DNA of 64,000 nucleotides from Cladochytrium replicatum (GCA_025526935.1 JAHLKD010000010.1:434001-498000), one strand, 5' to 3'. Positions 11,745 through 24,800 are shown, numbered from the stretch's first letter. Translations and numbers: made by a program. The notes: generated from the sequence alone by a model not told the origin.

Positions 11745-12699
11745 GATTCTCTCTTTAACGATTTTCCACACTTCTCTGCAGTCTACCAGTATCCTTTTAT
11801 ATATATTCTCGGCGTAAGTGATTGAAAATCCGCATGCCGTGTGGATTCTGTCCACGTCCTGCCACGTCCAAAGTGTAAATTTTCTCGCTCCTAAATATCC
11901 GCAAGCTTCGGCGATTTGAAATTTTCCGAAAGCGCTCGATTCAGGAAGGCTACTATGTTAGAAAGTCTGGTAGCAGAACAGGCTGGTGTTCTCTGATGGA
12001 AATTACGCTCCATAACGACTTATCCGTTGATCCAGCAGGATAGCCTGCTGATGTTGCGATCGGTTTATAATGTTGTGGGATGAGAGGTGCGAACTTTTAA
12101 AGTCATTCATGAAGACAAAATAGAAAATAAAGGTTAAGGCCAGATGTGATACAGTTATGTGATGAGAATCAGAAAGTTCTTAACAATATGGGCTTGCCTC
12201 GCACATTATGAGTGTGTTGATGTTCTGGGAAGTTGAGGAATAAACATTCCAAAAGGAGGTTATGTAGACATCACCGTGGGCAGATAGAATGCTGACTAAT
12301 GGGAACCAAAAGGAAAAGAGCAAAACTTCGCTCAGCACGATGATCGATCCGAGCTTGACGGCTGTCTCATCCGAGATAAGTCTCACTGGATTTGTGCTAA
12401 CTTGCTATTTATGTGTGCCTGCAAGTCATAAGCATCATTCTCAATGATCCCAGCGATTCTTTGAATGTGGAGAATTCATGAAAATAACAACACATATAAA
12501 ACTGTAAATGTTCTTGATTTTCGTTGTGCTTATAATAACCGTGAGTGAACCTAACCTTGTGGCAGATAGTAATACTATTTGTTGACCTGGGAGCTTGATA
12601 ACGCCAAACTTGCGGTGTTGTTTGTCAACCCCTTGTTCCTAGAAATCGCTCACGCACTAAGCGAATCGATTAATAAATGAGATGGGTCGTGCATTTCAA
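11745..12699. other. Gap with no assignable gene
   Basis: This holds the SDR upstream region and the 3' side of the minus-strand sensor fragment. A minus-strand frame at 12180-12386 contains a hydrophobic stretch (GSIIVLSEVLLFSFW), but I cannot connect it by splicing to a known family. Confidence 0.4.
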
Positions 12700-14480
12700 T
12701 AGTGCTTACAAAGCTTTGACGAGCGTATTGATGGTGCCCTGCATGATTTCCGTAAACATGCTGTTCTCCACGAAAAACCCTCTCTCGAGCATTGAGAAAT
12801 CAAAAGTTGCCACTTTGCTCATCTCGGCCGTCAATGTCCGGACCGGGACCGTTATTCCAGCGATGACAATGATGACAACTATCATCGCCACGACGGCGAA
12901 GACAATAGTGACTTTGATGGACGTGCGCTCCGCATTATCGCACTGAAAAGTTCTCGACGTGGGATATCAGCGACGAGGAACATAGAAACTGAAGACTGCA
13001 CTTGGAGCGACCTAAGTGAGCATGTCCAGTTCTCCCCAGCAACTGTAGCTTGGATAAGTGAGGCGGCGATGGAGTTTATTGAAGAGTACGAAATCGTTCG
13101 TTGCTCAATGTCTTGCGGCAGTTGGGTTGATGTATCATTAGCGTCCGTTGCCGCCACTACCCAAAAGATGATGCAGTGGGTGTAAATAAAGGGGAAGACA
13201 AAGGGGAAGACCCGCTTACCGAATCCAGAACTTGCGGCATTTGCGACTGAGCTGACCGCGTTGGCTGCTAACAGTTCACCTAAGTTATTGATCAAGAACA
13301 GCCTTGAATTTTGAGAGGGCGACAGTTTGAAGAAGATTCCCTTTATCTATTGCCTTGGTTAGGTACAATTTTGAAAACGGGATTTACACACCAAATTTCC
13401 AGCAAGGATCGGAAAACTAGTGGAATAGGGACCGGTGGAACCGTACTGTGTGACAGTTGGAGCGCACGCCGCTTTACGATTGCGAAAGGTGGACATTCGG
13501 GCAAATTTCACGGTCAGAACAGAAACAATGTCGCAGATACAAGCTCAGCCTTCCAAATCCCACCGGACGTTGGGCAAGATGTCTGGACAGCTCAAGTAAA
13601 TGCGTTGTTTACCATGAACGGCTTGATATACGGATGGGCAACAGTGGTCACTGAAGGAAAGGAAGTGTTATAAACCATTAAACCATCGATGCTAAACTAA
13701 CCACTAACACCGGTACTGGAGTTGAAGGGAGCCATAGAGCAATGAGAGTAATTTTGATAATTGCACCAGTACATTGTGTTTGGCGACCACCAGACAATCA
13801 CACGCATACCGCTAGGTGCATCATTCTTTCTGACGACCGAGATAATTCAAGTCCTCGGTACTGTTGCTAAACGCAATGGCTTCGTTAAATGATATACTCG
13901 TCGGCAAAGGTTTTATGTGAGAATATATGACGGAAATACCAAAACAAAAAAGGAAGCTCATCCATTCTGTGTTAGAGTGTTGTTGATCACGTCAACATTC
14001 AACTGACATCAATTCTTAGTAGTACAGCGGGACTGGTCCTATCTTCCCTCCAATCTCTATCTGTCTTTGATACTGTGACCAAAAGCAGCGACTTCTCAAC
14101 TGACTCACGGCTCAACTTATGGATGAACAGTCTTCTCAACCAATCGACTATCCATTAACGGAGTCTCAGTAAGTTGAGATCCGCTCAAAATGTTGAACAA
14201 AGTCCAACCTACGATTCCAGGCTTCTGCCAGCGCATAAACCTTACAAACGACGCTCCGTCAGATAATAAGTTGGTTGAATACCCATAGGGATCACCGCAA
14301 AACATAATGCAGGAATGAGCAAAGAAAGAATTGCAACAGACAATGGAAGAGAAAAGCTTCCAGTTTTCGTCTCTTTGGTTGTTCCTGTGGTAGCAAAATC
14401 TCCCACGGCAATCTTCGCTGTGTCGCCTTCGTGGACGCTTCTCGAAGGTGCTTGGATGTCAGAAACGCTGCAAATTCAAC
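12700..14480 (-). CDS. Putative transmembrane sensor (Cache-like ectodomain, HAMP-like stalk), probably partial
   Basis: Minus-strand exons fit a receptor with an extracytoplasmic sensor domain between two membrane spans. The upstream exon (about 14480-14290) has a cytoplasmic lead and a first span (LPLSVAILSLLIPALCFAV). Further exons give a Cache-like pattern (YSTSFPILAGNLI, then KLSPSQNSRLFLINNLGEL) near 13310-13460. The ectodomain ends in FLVADIPRRELF. The second span (IVFAVVAMIVVIIVIAG) and a HAMP-like start (PVRTLTAEMSKV) lie at 12780-12930. No cyclase, kinase or other output domain is visible downstream, and some exon joins are unclear. This may be a truncated or decaying receptor. The family assignment is an inference from layout and motif style. 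Confidence 0.45.
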
Positions 14481-14977
14481 AAAAGTTTCTTTATCCCCAT
14501 GGTTCCTTTATAGGTTTTGTTTATGAGTATTTTGGAACAGTTATCTGGTAAATAAATCGAGCACGATTGTTTTGCTATTCATTTGAAGGTTGAATCGGTG
14601 GAGGCATGCTTCAAATGTCTTGATCGATCATGACTCCCAAGAAGGGGCCGGGCCATGGTATCTCGCAGCTGCTTACCTTGCTTACCAGACTGGCTCTAAA
14701 GATTGTGATTTCTAATTCCAATGCATCTACGTTATAACATGCAAAGGCTTCACCGTAGCAACCTTTCTCCGGCGAGTGACAGCTCGAGCCTTGGTAATAA
14801 GCAGATCTATCCCCAATTCAACCAACCAACAATGGAGAGCTTTTTATTTGTCATTTCTGCAAAGAGCGAACCAATTGTTGGGTCGGTCCAGGTCGCACTA
14901 TTCCTGTGGCTTTGATCCATACCCAACGAACCTCGAAAACAGATCCCCACATTACTCTGTTGATACTTTTCACAGCA
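14481..14977. other. Divergent intergenic region before LCL2
   Basis: About 500 bp separate the start of the minus-strand sensor fragment from the LCL2 start. Short open frames overlap here but none looks coding. Promoters for both sides probably lie here. Confidence 0.4.
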
Positions 14978-15491
14978 ATGCGGTCATTAACCACAATCAT
15001 CCTCATTGTCACGTTCATGCTCTTCTTCGCGCCGGGTTGGGATCCATCAGTTCGCGATACCGTTTCCGCCTTCGACTTCAGTGATTTCTTTGGAGGTGGA
15101 GGACAGCAGCAAAATGGAGGCTCAAGTGGTGATTCACGCTCAGGAAACCAGCAGCAGGAAAACGCGCAAGGGGGTGGTATGAGACTCGACCATTTCCGAG
15201 TGAGACTAACAATAGTGATTAATTGCAGTGTGCAATGGATATCTGTGCCCTGCGACTCAAGAATGTGTAACCAGGTGAGCTGAAGTTCATCTCTCAACCT
15301 GGAACATGCTTTGACTACTCGAAACATATTAGTCCAACAAGTTGTGGCTGCAAACGACCGCAAGATGATCGGTGCAACATTGGGGACTGGTTCCTGTGTA
15401 TGTGTTAGAATGGTTTTCACATTTTTTGCTTGCTGATCCCGTGAACTCAGGCGTTCCCGCAAAACAAGGATGTGCATCGTTGGGTTTATGA
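14978..15491 (+). CDS. LCL2: LCL2-like secreted protein (long chronological lifespan 2 family)
   Basis: This small secretory protein belongs to a fungal family linked genetically to ER-associated degradation in yeast. Four exons read through, with introns 15177-15228, 15275-15332 and 15398-15450. A clear signal peptide (MRSLTTIILIVTFMLFF) is followed by FDFSDFFGGGG and a Gln/Gly/Ser linker. The conserved Cys-rich domain follows: CNGYLCPATQEC, then SCGCKRPQDDRC and CVPAKQGC. The Cys spacing and short length fit LCL2. The last intron is chosen because it adds the final Cys pair; reading through it instead would stop after FLCMC. Confidence 0.85.
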
Positions 15492-15901
15492 ATAGTTGAT
15501 TTGTCAAGGCCAATAGTAGTTCATTCTGCTGATGCATTCGTGGATCTCCTTCGTTCGAACTGTCAGTACTGTGACAGATTTATTAGTTATGCCGTCCGAA
15601 AGATCCTACTTAAAAGATCGAGGTTGTTACGACTTGCCCCAAATCATTCGACATAGTTCGGATTTAGAGGGACCTTTTCTCTTAAGACAGGGAGCATCTT
15701 CTCCTACTTTCCGACCTTCTGGTCGTTCAGCCATTGTTTAATCCGAAGCTCGACTAGTTTTCAATAGAAACCTGAGTTTTGGGCAGACGATTGGACGCTG
15801 TGTTTGACCAAATCCAATGCCTCCGGCAGCTCTAGGCAGAAGTGGCGGCTTGATATCAAATACTCAAGAACTAATGTAGCTGATCTTGAAAATCCAGCGG
15901 C

Positions 15902-16330
15902 TCAATGGACTCCATAAGCTGAAAGTTCTTCCGAAAATCGAGAGGTCCTCCGTTGTTCAGTAGGGTAAGCGGGCCCGCTCCATTTAGCCTCTGGGATGGT
16001 GAGTAGTCAATTTACTAGCGCCCGAAAGTGCTCACCTTAAGGGCTTTCGTTGACGTCCTCCAGGTCGAGTCGCGGGTAATGCATTTTCGGGACCGAGAAA
16101 GTGTAACTCCTTGCTGTTGTTCCAACGACGGTCCATCTTCGCTACCCACGTTTACATCATCCACAGTATCGGAATCTCCATTATTGGCGAAAATGCAGCT
16201 GTGGGACCCATCCCGCAGATGTTCACAATGCCATAAAAGTCCGGGAAGATTTCGTTCATGTCATCGGGCTGCTTCTTCCTGTACATCAGAGCTTGGGCGG
16301 TGGAATCGTTGGACGTATTCTGATGGTTGT
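15902..16330 (-). other. Unassigned minus-strand exons
   Basis: A protein-like minus-strand frame reads HCEHLRDGSHSCIFANNGD and then DSTWRTSTKALK, meets a GTGAGC donor near 16035, and continues after a CAGAG acceptor as AKWSGPAYPTEQRRTSRF to a stop at 15902. The frame is kept across the join. An in-frame stop or another intron lies upstream near 16260. I do not recognise the family. It may be the 3' part of the gene starting at 16792 or farther up, or a relic. Confidence 0.35.
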
Positions 16331-16471
16331 TTCGACTTAATCACACCTGTGCTTCTGGAAAAAAAAAATAAAAACTAAAGATATGCCACTAAGTTGCTGA
16401 CATGAAAGAGTTATTCAGGAATCAGGTTAACTCAATTATTCAAACATACGGATTTTAAACGGAATGGTTCC

Positions 16472-16792
16472 TTAGCATCCGCACATTGGTGGCCACTTTT
16501 GAACTCTCTCCTCCTCGTAATCAAATGCGCAATCACAAGTGTGGAGCATCGCATTCTCCGAACCCTCTTCAAACTTTAGTGGTACAGCGCTGTTTGCGAT
16601 GGGACTGAGCGCAGTTGTTCCGCTCGGTAAACGTCGACTTAGTGAGTCATCTATGAAATTCGTACGTTTGCGAAGTGTTCATGAATAGGTGTTGGAAACG
16701 GATGATTGGATCATACCGTGATCTATTGTTTGCGCTCCCACCATTGTTTGAATTGCTTGCACGGCACATTGGTGGAACGTCTTGTTTAGCAT
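16472..16792 (-). CDS. Small unknown protein with Cys-rich end
   Basis: Two exons joined by an intron at 16651-16716 give an 84-residue product starting MLNKTFHQCAVQAIQTMV. It ends in the acidic and Cys-containing tail HTCDCAFDYEEERVQKWPP followed by MCGC and a stop. The frame is kept across good GTATGA...CATAG borders. No signal peptide or known domain is seen. The paired CxC motifs could bind metal, but this is a guess. It may also be one part of a longer gene that includes coding-like stretches at 16942-17262 and 15902-16330. Confidence 0.45.
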
Positions 16793-16941
16793 TTGTCTTG
16801 TTTACATGTAGTTCGATCAGGTAGGTACCTCAAACAGTTATCTTGCGTTGTGATCTACCAATTATTTATTATTGGAAATACACTGCATTTGAACAAGTAG
16901 CGGATAAAAATGCTTTTCATAAACACATAGTGAGCTAATTA

Positions 16942-17262
16942 TCACCCAGAGGTACGAGAATAACCTGCGCTCAACAATGGGAGCGTTGTTGACATGCTGA
17001 AGCTAAATAAGCACAATTTGCTTGTATCAGGAATGCGACCGTATTCAGCCAGCCTCATACTCGTCTTCGTCATCAGATTCACCGCTTTATTTTTCTGAGA
17101 ACTCTCGTCTGCATGGTCGAAGAAACTAATTGCTGGTCCTAGTCCACAGATACGACATGTGCGATCCCCAAACTGTTGTTCAGTGCGGCAGCCCCGAGCG
17201 ACCTCAGCCAGAGAAAGTACGCGATAATCCGATCCATGTCGGTAGACCTCCCCTGCTGCCAC
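16942..17262 (-). other. Coding-like minus-strand frame, unassigned
   Basis: The frame stays open for about 105 codons with a plausible protein composition (RTEQQFGDRTCRICGLGP, then SQKNKAVNLMTKTSMRLAEY). It has no ATG at its 5' end and sits between the SPB1 pseudogene start and the small gene at 16472-16792. It could be an upstream exon of that gene. Confidence 0.25.
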
Positions 17263-17372
17263 TTAACACGGAATTGAGGATGATTTGCTGAAGCTTGGAT
17301 GTGGTGTTCCAGCCAGATATTTTCTGAACAGGTTCAGGTTGAGGGTTTGTTTCCCACCCACAGAACCCAACC

Positions 17373-20366
17373 ATGGCTCGCATCACAAAGAAGCATGCCA
17401 AGGACGCTTGGACAAGTACTACCACATGGCGAAGGAGCAGGGCTACAGAGCCCGTTCGGCATTCAAGCTGATTCAGCTAAACCGGAAGTTCAACTTTCTG
17501 GAACGCTCAAGATGTCTCATAGAGTTGTGTACCGCTCCCGGTGGTTGGTACGTTGCCGATATATTATTCTGATTGTTTAATTTCTAAAACTGCGTTATGT
17601 TGCAAGTCGCTGCAAAGTACATGCCTCGGCAAAGCATAATTGTTGGTCTCGATTTGAATCCCATCAAACCTATTCCCGGAGTTATCACGTTGGTCGAAGA
17701 TATCACAACTGCGAAGTGCAGATCATCGCTTAAGAAGGAGCTCAAAACCCGGAAGGCAGACGTGTACGCTTGAATGTCGTGAAGTGTGGGGGCGATCAAC
17801 TGACAAGTTTGTTGGTTGACAGTGTGTTGCACGATGGTGCTCCGAATGTCGGTACCTCTTGGCTTCAAGACGCGTTCACACAGAACGAACTCGTATTGAG
17901 CTCCCTCAAACTCGCCACTGAGTTCCACGGTCCCCGGCGGCACATTCGTCTCCAAAGTTTTCCGTTCCAAAGATTACAACAAACTCATCTGGGTGCTGCA
18001 CCAACTCTTTAAGAAAGTGGAAGCAACGAAACCCCAATCGTCTCGTAACGTTTCCGCAGAAATCTTCGTGGTGTGCAGAGAGTACCTCGCTCCGAAAAAG
18101 ATTGATGAGAAGCTCCTCGATGCGAAGTGGGTGTTCAAAGAAATGGATGACAACGTGGATATGGAGACGGACGAAAAAAAGATCAAGGAAAAGCAGAGCG
18201 CCGTGCTGAACGAGCTTCTTCATCCCTAGGTCAGTTGAAGTGTTCTATCCATCATGCTTTACTTAAGAAACGGCGAAGACATCGTGATGGTTACGAGGAC
18301 GGCGACTGTACTCTCCACAAATCTCGCAGCATCACCGACTTTATCAAGGGGTCAGATTTCGTCAGCGTTCTGGCAAAATCAAATGAGCTCAGATTTGATC
18401 AAGATGAAGATGGGAAGGGGTAAGCTGAAATGCCAGGAAGTTTGGAGTTATTCTTATCGAATCCTCAGTTATGCAAATCACCCGTTAACGACAGATGAGA
18501 TCAAACAATGCTGTAAAGATTTGCGAGTTCTTGGGAAACGTGACTTTAAGGATCTCTTGAAGTGGAGACAAGAGATCCGCATTTCTCTCGGGGTGGAGGA
18601 GAAAAATCAAGAAAAAGTTACTCGAAAGTTGGAGGAAGCCAAAAAGGAGGAAGAAGGCGATCTGGCCGAGCTAGTAAGGCAATTATTCGATCTGTCATAT
18701 TTGCCTTGCCTAACATAGTTTAGATTTGCTGCAGCAGAATCAAACGAACTGTTGGCCCGAGCAAGGCGCTTGGAGCGCAAATCAAAGGACCGAAAGGCGA
18801 AGCACTTGATGAAATTAAGATTTGGAATGGAAACGCCAATGGACATTGGTATCGAAGCGAGCGCCAGCATGGGCTTCGAAGAGGATCAATCGTTGTTCTC
18901 TGTAACTAATAAGCCTGGGAAGGCAGCTGAGAAGGAAGCTTTCTTCAGCGAAGATGAAAATCAAGAGGAAGATCTGGATTGGGAGGAGGAGGATGATATT
19001 GCCGACGACAGCGATGATGCGAGCTGCACGCATGGCTGAGCCGGAACGCGATGTTGATGAGCTGTAAGGAATCAACTCGATTGTAATTGCAACTGACTAA
19101 CTTTGCAATAGGTACGAGGAGTACAAAGAGCGACAGATTCAAAAAGACAAAAAGTTGATGGCGCGGAAGGAGAAAAAGGTGCCGCCAAGGAGTTTGAGGA
19201 TTGGTACGGAATAGAGTGGGAAAACAAGATGAAGAAGGCGAAAGCGGAAGAAGGTGGAGAACTTGTTCGTGACGGGTCCTACGACGACTTTTCGGATAGC
19301 AGGTCGGACGGCGATGTAGATGAAATACAATCTACCAAGCGAAAGCGTGCGAGTGAATCGAAATATATTGACGATGAAGACGACGACGATGCCGAGGTCC
19401 CTACACTGTCGAAAAAGGCGAAAATATTCTTCCAAATCCGGTGTTTGGTGACGCACTGCAGGAAAAGACTAAAAAGGACCGGAATGAGAAGAGTCCCAGT
19501 GAAAGAGCATGTTCGACGTAGAAATGAACGATCTTGATTCCAATTCGGAGTCGGAGAACGAAAACGTCAAATCGAAATCGAAAAAGAAGCAAAACGGTTT
19601 ACAGTCAAAGAAGGTAAAATCCGATGACACAGTAACTGGAAAGCCACCTTCGGGTGGTGCAGAGTCGAATGAATCGGACAACGAAGATCATGGTGAGCGA
19701 TAGTGGAGTGCAACAACAAAAGGGTTCTAACGCACTACTTTAAAAGACGACTTTGCTATTGCTACTGCAGAGACATACACGATGGCTCAGAATCTGCTCA
19801 CAGTGAAAGGAAAGCGTGATTTGATAGATGGATCTTTCAACCGATCTGCTTACAATGATCCAGATGGTCTCCCTGAATGGTATGTCGCTCATAGACACGC
19901 TCTGTTTTCCTCTAACTTATTAGTGGTCAGGTTCATGGATGATGAGAACCGTCACAAAATGCCTGTCACTAAAGAAGCAATCGAAATCATGCGTGCGAAG
20001 ATGCAGGAACTGAACGCACGGCCGATCAAGAACGTGATGGAAGCCAAGTTCCGAAAGAAGTTGCGGACTATGAAGAAGTTGAGAAACTTCAGAAGAAGGC
20101 ACAGGGTATCCTTGAAGACAACAGGAAGAGGAAGGCGGTGACCGGCGTAAGCTACAAATATCCGAAAAATGATGCGTAACGCGACAAAGGGTCTGAAAGC
20201 AAGACCGAAGGTGAATGTTGTTGTAGCAAAAGGCTCGAATCGCGGTATCAGTGGACGGCCGAAGGGTGTGAAGGGCAAGTACAAGATGGTGGATCCAAGG
20301 ATGAAGAAGGAGGTTTAGGCTCAGAAACGGAGAGCAAAGCAGCAAAAAAGAAGGAAGAGAAAGTGA
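17373..20366 (+). pseudogene. SPB1: SPB1/FTSJ3 rRNA 2'-O-methyltransferase, disabled copy
   Basis: SPB1 methylates 25S rRNA during 60S ribosome maturation in the nucleolus. The whole protein can be followed: [20 protein letters not shown], the SAM-binding region [33 protein letters not shown], the middle domain [20 protein letters not shown], the acidic stretch, FEDWYGIEW, and the C-terminal domain ending [20 protein letters not shown]. However, the frame is broken about eight to ten times. There is a one-base loss after KKHAK near 17400, a lost acceptor near 17598 and a shift before GGTFVSKVF near 17935. A stop follows LLHP near 18228. Shifts lie near 19017, 19175, 19434 and 20085, and a TAG follows MKKEV near 20317. 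SPB1 is essential in yeast, so a working copy should exist elsewhere. Confidence 0.9.
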
Positions 20367-20458
20367 TCCTTTACACTTTTGATTTTCCGTTTCGTTGTAA
20401 CTATGATATATGCTCGTTTGCTGTATTTTCAAATTTCTGGGCTTCATCAACAGGAAAG

Positions 20459-21599
20459 TCAAATTCTATCCTGATTGAACCTCAGGGGAGCTGAATTATC
20501 GCCTCGACGTCGTGCAAATGTCTCAAAATTATTTTGATTGTAACTCTCCCCAATCCTGGATCCTTCCTTTAGAGACCTTTGTATCACTTTGTCATAAAAT
20601 GCATTGAACCGTTCCGTGTACTGTGCCTTAGCCGCAGGGGCATTGGTCTGCTCAACACTGTCAATAATAAGTACATTTCAAACCAGACAGTTACTAACCA
20701 TGGATATACGATCAGCACCGAATTCAATCTCAATCCCTCGTTGAACATCGTGACCTAAAGCCCCAGTGAGCGCTCCTGATGCACTGATATCTGTCTTTGT
20801 TCCGACGATCAAGACAGGTATAGATCGTTCTGACGAGCCCACGATTTCTTCCATGTCAACAAAATCGTCTTCCAGTCCGCTTGCTTCCCTTGAAGACGTG
20901 CCCAAGTGCGAACCAATATCCGAATATTCCTTTCCATTAAACGGAGTTTGCCCTTGAGAGCTGCAAAGTCGCTTCATCCAGGCCCACTTGCTCATGCAGA
21001 AGCTCCATAACGTGATCGCTAAGTTATTTCGCCGAATGACGTAATCTCTTTTTGATATCGATTTTCGTGATACGGTCTGGTCTGTGCGGAGGATCTCCGA
21101 TGCATATTTCCACAAATTGCCGTAACTTTTTCGGTTGTTTGTGTCGTGAACAAGGATGACTCCATGCACACTCTGAAGTCCATGTTTTGCATAGTCCGAG
21201 CGAGAGTCGCGCTCATTCTGTCTGTAGAAGACTTGGCGGGATCGGGGGTGACTGCTCTTTGCAATCTCAATGAACTCGATGAAGTATTGTGCGTTGCTAC
21301 ACTCGTAAATCTGAATGACCATCGGATGCAAGGTCACGAATGAAATTCACCCGGGAAATAAGCAGAATTACCTGCCTACCGTAGCATCAGCATAGCATCC
21401 AACTGTCCAGGAAGGGGATCTGAGGGTCTCATTGTGACAAAGTAAGTTGATCAATGTAGATTTCCCGACACCTAAGAGAATTGCCATTGGTTAGAAATGC
21501 CAGATTGCGCATGTTTTCATCAAACATACCTCTGTCACCCACGACGAGAATCCTTACGGATGGTGTTGCAGCTCTCTGGAGCTGATATATTTTCGACAT
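20459..21599 (-). CDS. RABL3: RABL3, Rab-like small GTPase
   Basis: RABL3 is an atypical Rab-like GTPase without a prenylation tail. The start [20 protein letters not shown] leads into the P-loop [18 protein letters not shown], which is split by an intron. The RABL3-typical [13 protein letters not shown] follows, then YFIEFIEIA and [18 protein letters not shown]. The nucleotide-base motif is in VLIVGTKTD. The C-terminal helix ([13 protein letters not shown]) ends in an Arg-rich tail with no Cys. There are about five exons; the third intron border (near 21035) is uncertain, and the rest reads cleanly. It is divergent from PIK1 (233 bp) and convergent with the SPB1 remnant. Confidence 0.88.
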
Positions 21600-21832
21600 G
21601 TGCCACTGGCGGCGAGCAGCTGTTCGATTTGCCACGCGCGACTTTGACTTTGCATTTTAGGGGCGTTGCTGCATTGAAGGAATCGAGCTCATTGGCAGGT
21701 TCGCATTGGGTACAATAAGCACGAAATGCATTAATCTGTACGCTATTCGACTAACCTGCTCCAAACTCACAGGATCTGTGAATCACGAAAATTTTGGCTT
21801 GACGTTAGTTTAAACCTTTATCTGAGTTCGGC
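21600..21832. promoter_or_regulatory. Shared divergent promoter of RABL3 and PIK1
   Basis: Only 233 bp separate two divergent start codons, so both promoters must lie here. No TATA box is evident. Confidence 0.5.
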
Positions 21833-24800
21833 ATGGGTTCCAAAGTCAAGAAACTCTCGGAGCCCTTTGTTCAACCAACATCATGGCTCCTTCGGCTGTT
21901 TCAATCCGACTTCTTCGATTCGCGTATGGCTCTCCAATACCTTCATAAGCATCCAGACTCGGTTGGAATGCAACATTACATTTGCAAAGACCTGAAAAAA
22001 TACTCTTCAGAGCAAGTGGACACTATTCTCCCGCAACTGCTGTAGGTTTGCTTGTGATAATTACGGGACATCATTAACGATGTTTTCGCAGCCATTACGT
22101 TCTCCACAATCCAGATGCTATCGCTGTTGAGGAACTGATTCTATTTAGATGCAAAAACTCACCACATACTGCGCTTTTGGTGGGTCAGGATCGTTGTTTG
22201 TTCGCTCATAGAGCCTAATCAGCTAGTTTCCAGGTTATGTGGTTCCTTCAAGCATATGTCAGCGATTACCAAAACACTCCAAACTCGCTGGCATTTCGTG
22301 TTGCTCAGCGAGTATCTCACAAAGTGCAGCGAGTTGTATTTTCTGATACCCCACAGACCATCGAGGGGCCAAAGAAGCAAGGGGAACGATCAAAATGGCT
22401 TCCAGGACCAAAAATCAAAGAGAACATCCCACCTGCTATTGTTGGAGTTGGTACCGTGCTTGCAGGAGCGGCGAGTTCCATTGTGGGGTCAGTCGCATGG
22501 GACATGATCGTGATGCAGGGACGGAAACAGCGGTCACCTCAACTTCCATTTGATCCAGAGGAGGAAGAAGTCAGCATTGAAGAGGAGGCGAAGAAGGTTG
22601 AGGGGAAATCAAATGGCGGAGGAATGAAAGAGAGCAGATCGACGGGCAGCATTACCACTAGAGACCTGATTGCTCGTGTGCCTAGCGGATCGCCTTCGGT
22701 GGAAGACCTCTCGCGTGGGTCAGCATTTTCGCTCAATAGATACGCGGCAAAGGCAACGTCGGTTTCGCAGACCCTCTTCCCATTTTACAATGGCGACCGG
22801 AGCTCATCGGAATCCATTGGTTCTCAAAGCATCAGGGCATCATCATTGTCGTTGGATTCTGAGCTTGCCTCGGAAGTGAGCGTAGAAGATTGCAAACGCA
22901 TAGCCAAAAGTCATTATTTCCACGCCGAGATCCAGTTTATCAGGGCCCTTGTTGAGATCGGCGACAGATTGCGCAGCGTTCCACGGGAATCCAGGCAGAG
23001 CAACCTCATTGCTGCACTTGTGTTACTCAACCATAACCTTCCAGCCGAAATATGTCTCCCGCTTTGGTGTAATGCAGCAGAAAATCACAAGCATCACAGG
23101 ATTTTGAGAATCGCACCAGACGAGGCTGTCATTCTTAATTCTGCTGATCGGGTAGGACCTATGGTTATAATCCAGAAGAATATTATTCTTACCTTTGTTC
23201 AAGGTTCCCTACCTAATTTGCATCGAAGTAGAGGAGGATCCGGAAGAAGGGAGTGTGCCATTACCAAAGTACGCAAATTCAAAGAACGGGATTGCGGGAA
23301 AAAACTGGACGGAGAATACGCCTGTAAAAGCCGAAGTGCCAGTTGAAAGCGTGAAGGAGAACCAAACAGTGTCTTTTACAGACAACGCGGATGCCGACTC
23401 AGCTGAACTAAATGTCACAAAAGTCAACGGAGAGGAAGCAGAGCCTTCTACTGCATGTGGAGTTGGTTCGAATGACTCATCAACCGAAGACCTCAAGTCA
23501 GATTCCCCTTCCCATGTAGCGACACCTCCATGCGCATCTCTTGCATCATCCCCGCCAGCCATGTTCGAGTCGAACCCAGAACTTACAAAGTCTGGCACTG
23601 CCTCAGAAATACAGGCTTATCCTGGACGTACAACGCCTCTATTCAGTGGGACTGACAGTGGTGCTCAATCACCCAACGCGGTCCGATCGCGTCGCAACAC
23701 TGTGAATGCTTCGGTGACTGCTCAGATAGACGAATTTTCAGAGCGGATGAGAACGGCTGCCGTGATGTTGGCACAGCTATACCAGCAGCAGCAGAAAGAA
23801 CTCATGGCTCTGAGCGCTTTTCCACCTGGAAGCGTAGCCATCAGCTCCTCGGGAACAGTATCTCCGGGAGCAACCGCTCTGTTGGGATCAAGAATCTCCA
23901 TGGGAGGGGATCTCGATGTCCGGCGAAGCACATCGCCACCTCCAGGTTCGCCAGACGCTTCGGGATCTAATCTGAGTGGATTCAACGGACCGAGTAGCCC
24001 GGTGAATCGCGGCGAGCGTCGCAAATACCAGAAGCTAAAAGCCGAATTTGAGGAGATTCGCAATCGGCTATTGCGCGAGATCGTGTCGTTGGAAGAGAAG
24101 CGATTGAAACTCGTTACGACCGCACAGACCCAGGACAGGAAGAGCATTGGTGGGATCTCTGCGGCCGCTGCAGCAGCTGCCGGTGCTGTTTCTGTAACAG
24201 AACCGAACGGAACGGCAAACAAAGAGGATCCCAGCGGTATGTTGGATAAGATGGCTGCGTTTTCGGCGTGCTGATGACTTTTCCAGCTGCTGTTTTCAAG
24301 GAATCATGGGAAACAAAACAGAGCAGAATCCGTGAATCATCGCCGTTTGGACTTATCCCGACTTGGCGCTTGCACTCCGTGATCGTCAAATCAGGTGCAG
24401 ACTTGAGGCAGGAACAACTTGCATTACAGCTCATCGGAGAAATGAATCGAATCTGGAAGGAAGCCGGTGTCCCTGTTTGGGTTCACCAGTGAGTAGCTTC
24501 GCCTGTTTCTTTGGTATCAAGCTAAACTATATCCATATAAGCTTTAAAATCTTGGTGACATCTGAACAGGCAGGCTTGGTTGAAACAATTCGCAACACCA
24601 TTTCCATCCACTCCATCAAGAAGATGGGACAAACAAAAGCGATGACAGATGCCGGTCAAAGCTTCACACTGTATCACCACTTTTTGAGGGTAGGATGTGA
24701 ATGACAAGCTGAATTTTTCAGATCTGTCAGTAATAACGGTTGAACAATAGGAATTCGGGCATCCTTCTGGAGCTGAGTTCATGGCCGCACAAGATAACTT

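Noticed and set aside
13311-13673. 120-codon plus-strand open frame
   Set aside because: The opposite strand carries the better-supported sensor exons with Cache-like motifs.
17373-20366. SPB1 as a functional gene with many tiny introns
   Set aside because: Several breaks lie in conserved blocks without GT...AG borders, and two in-frame stops remain.
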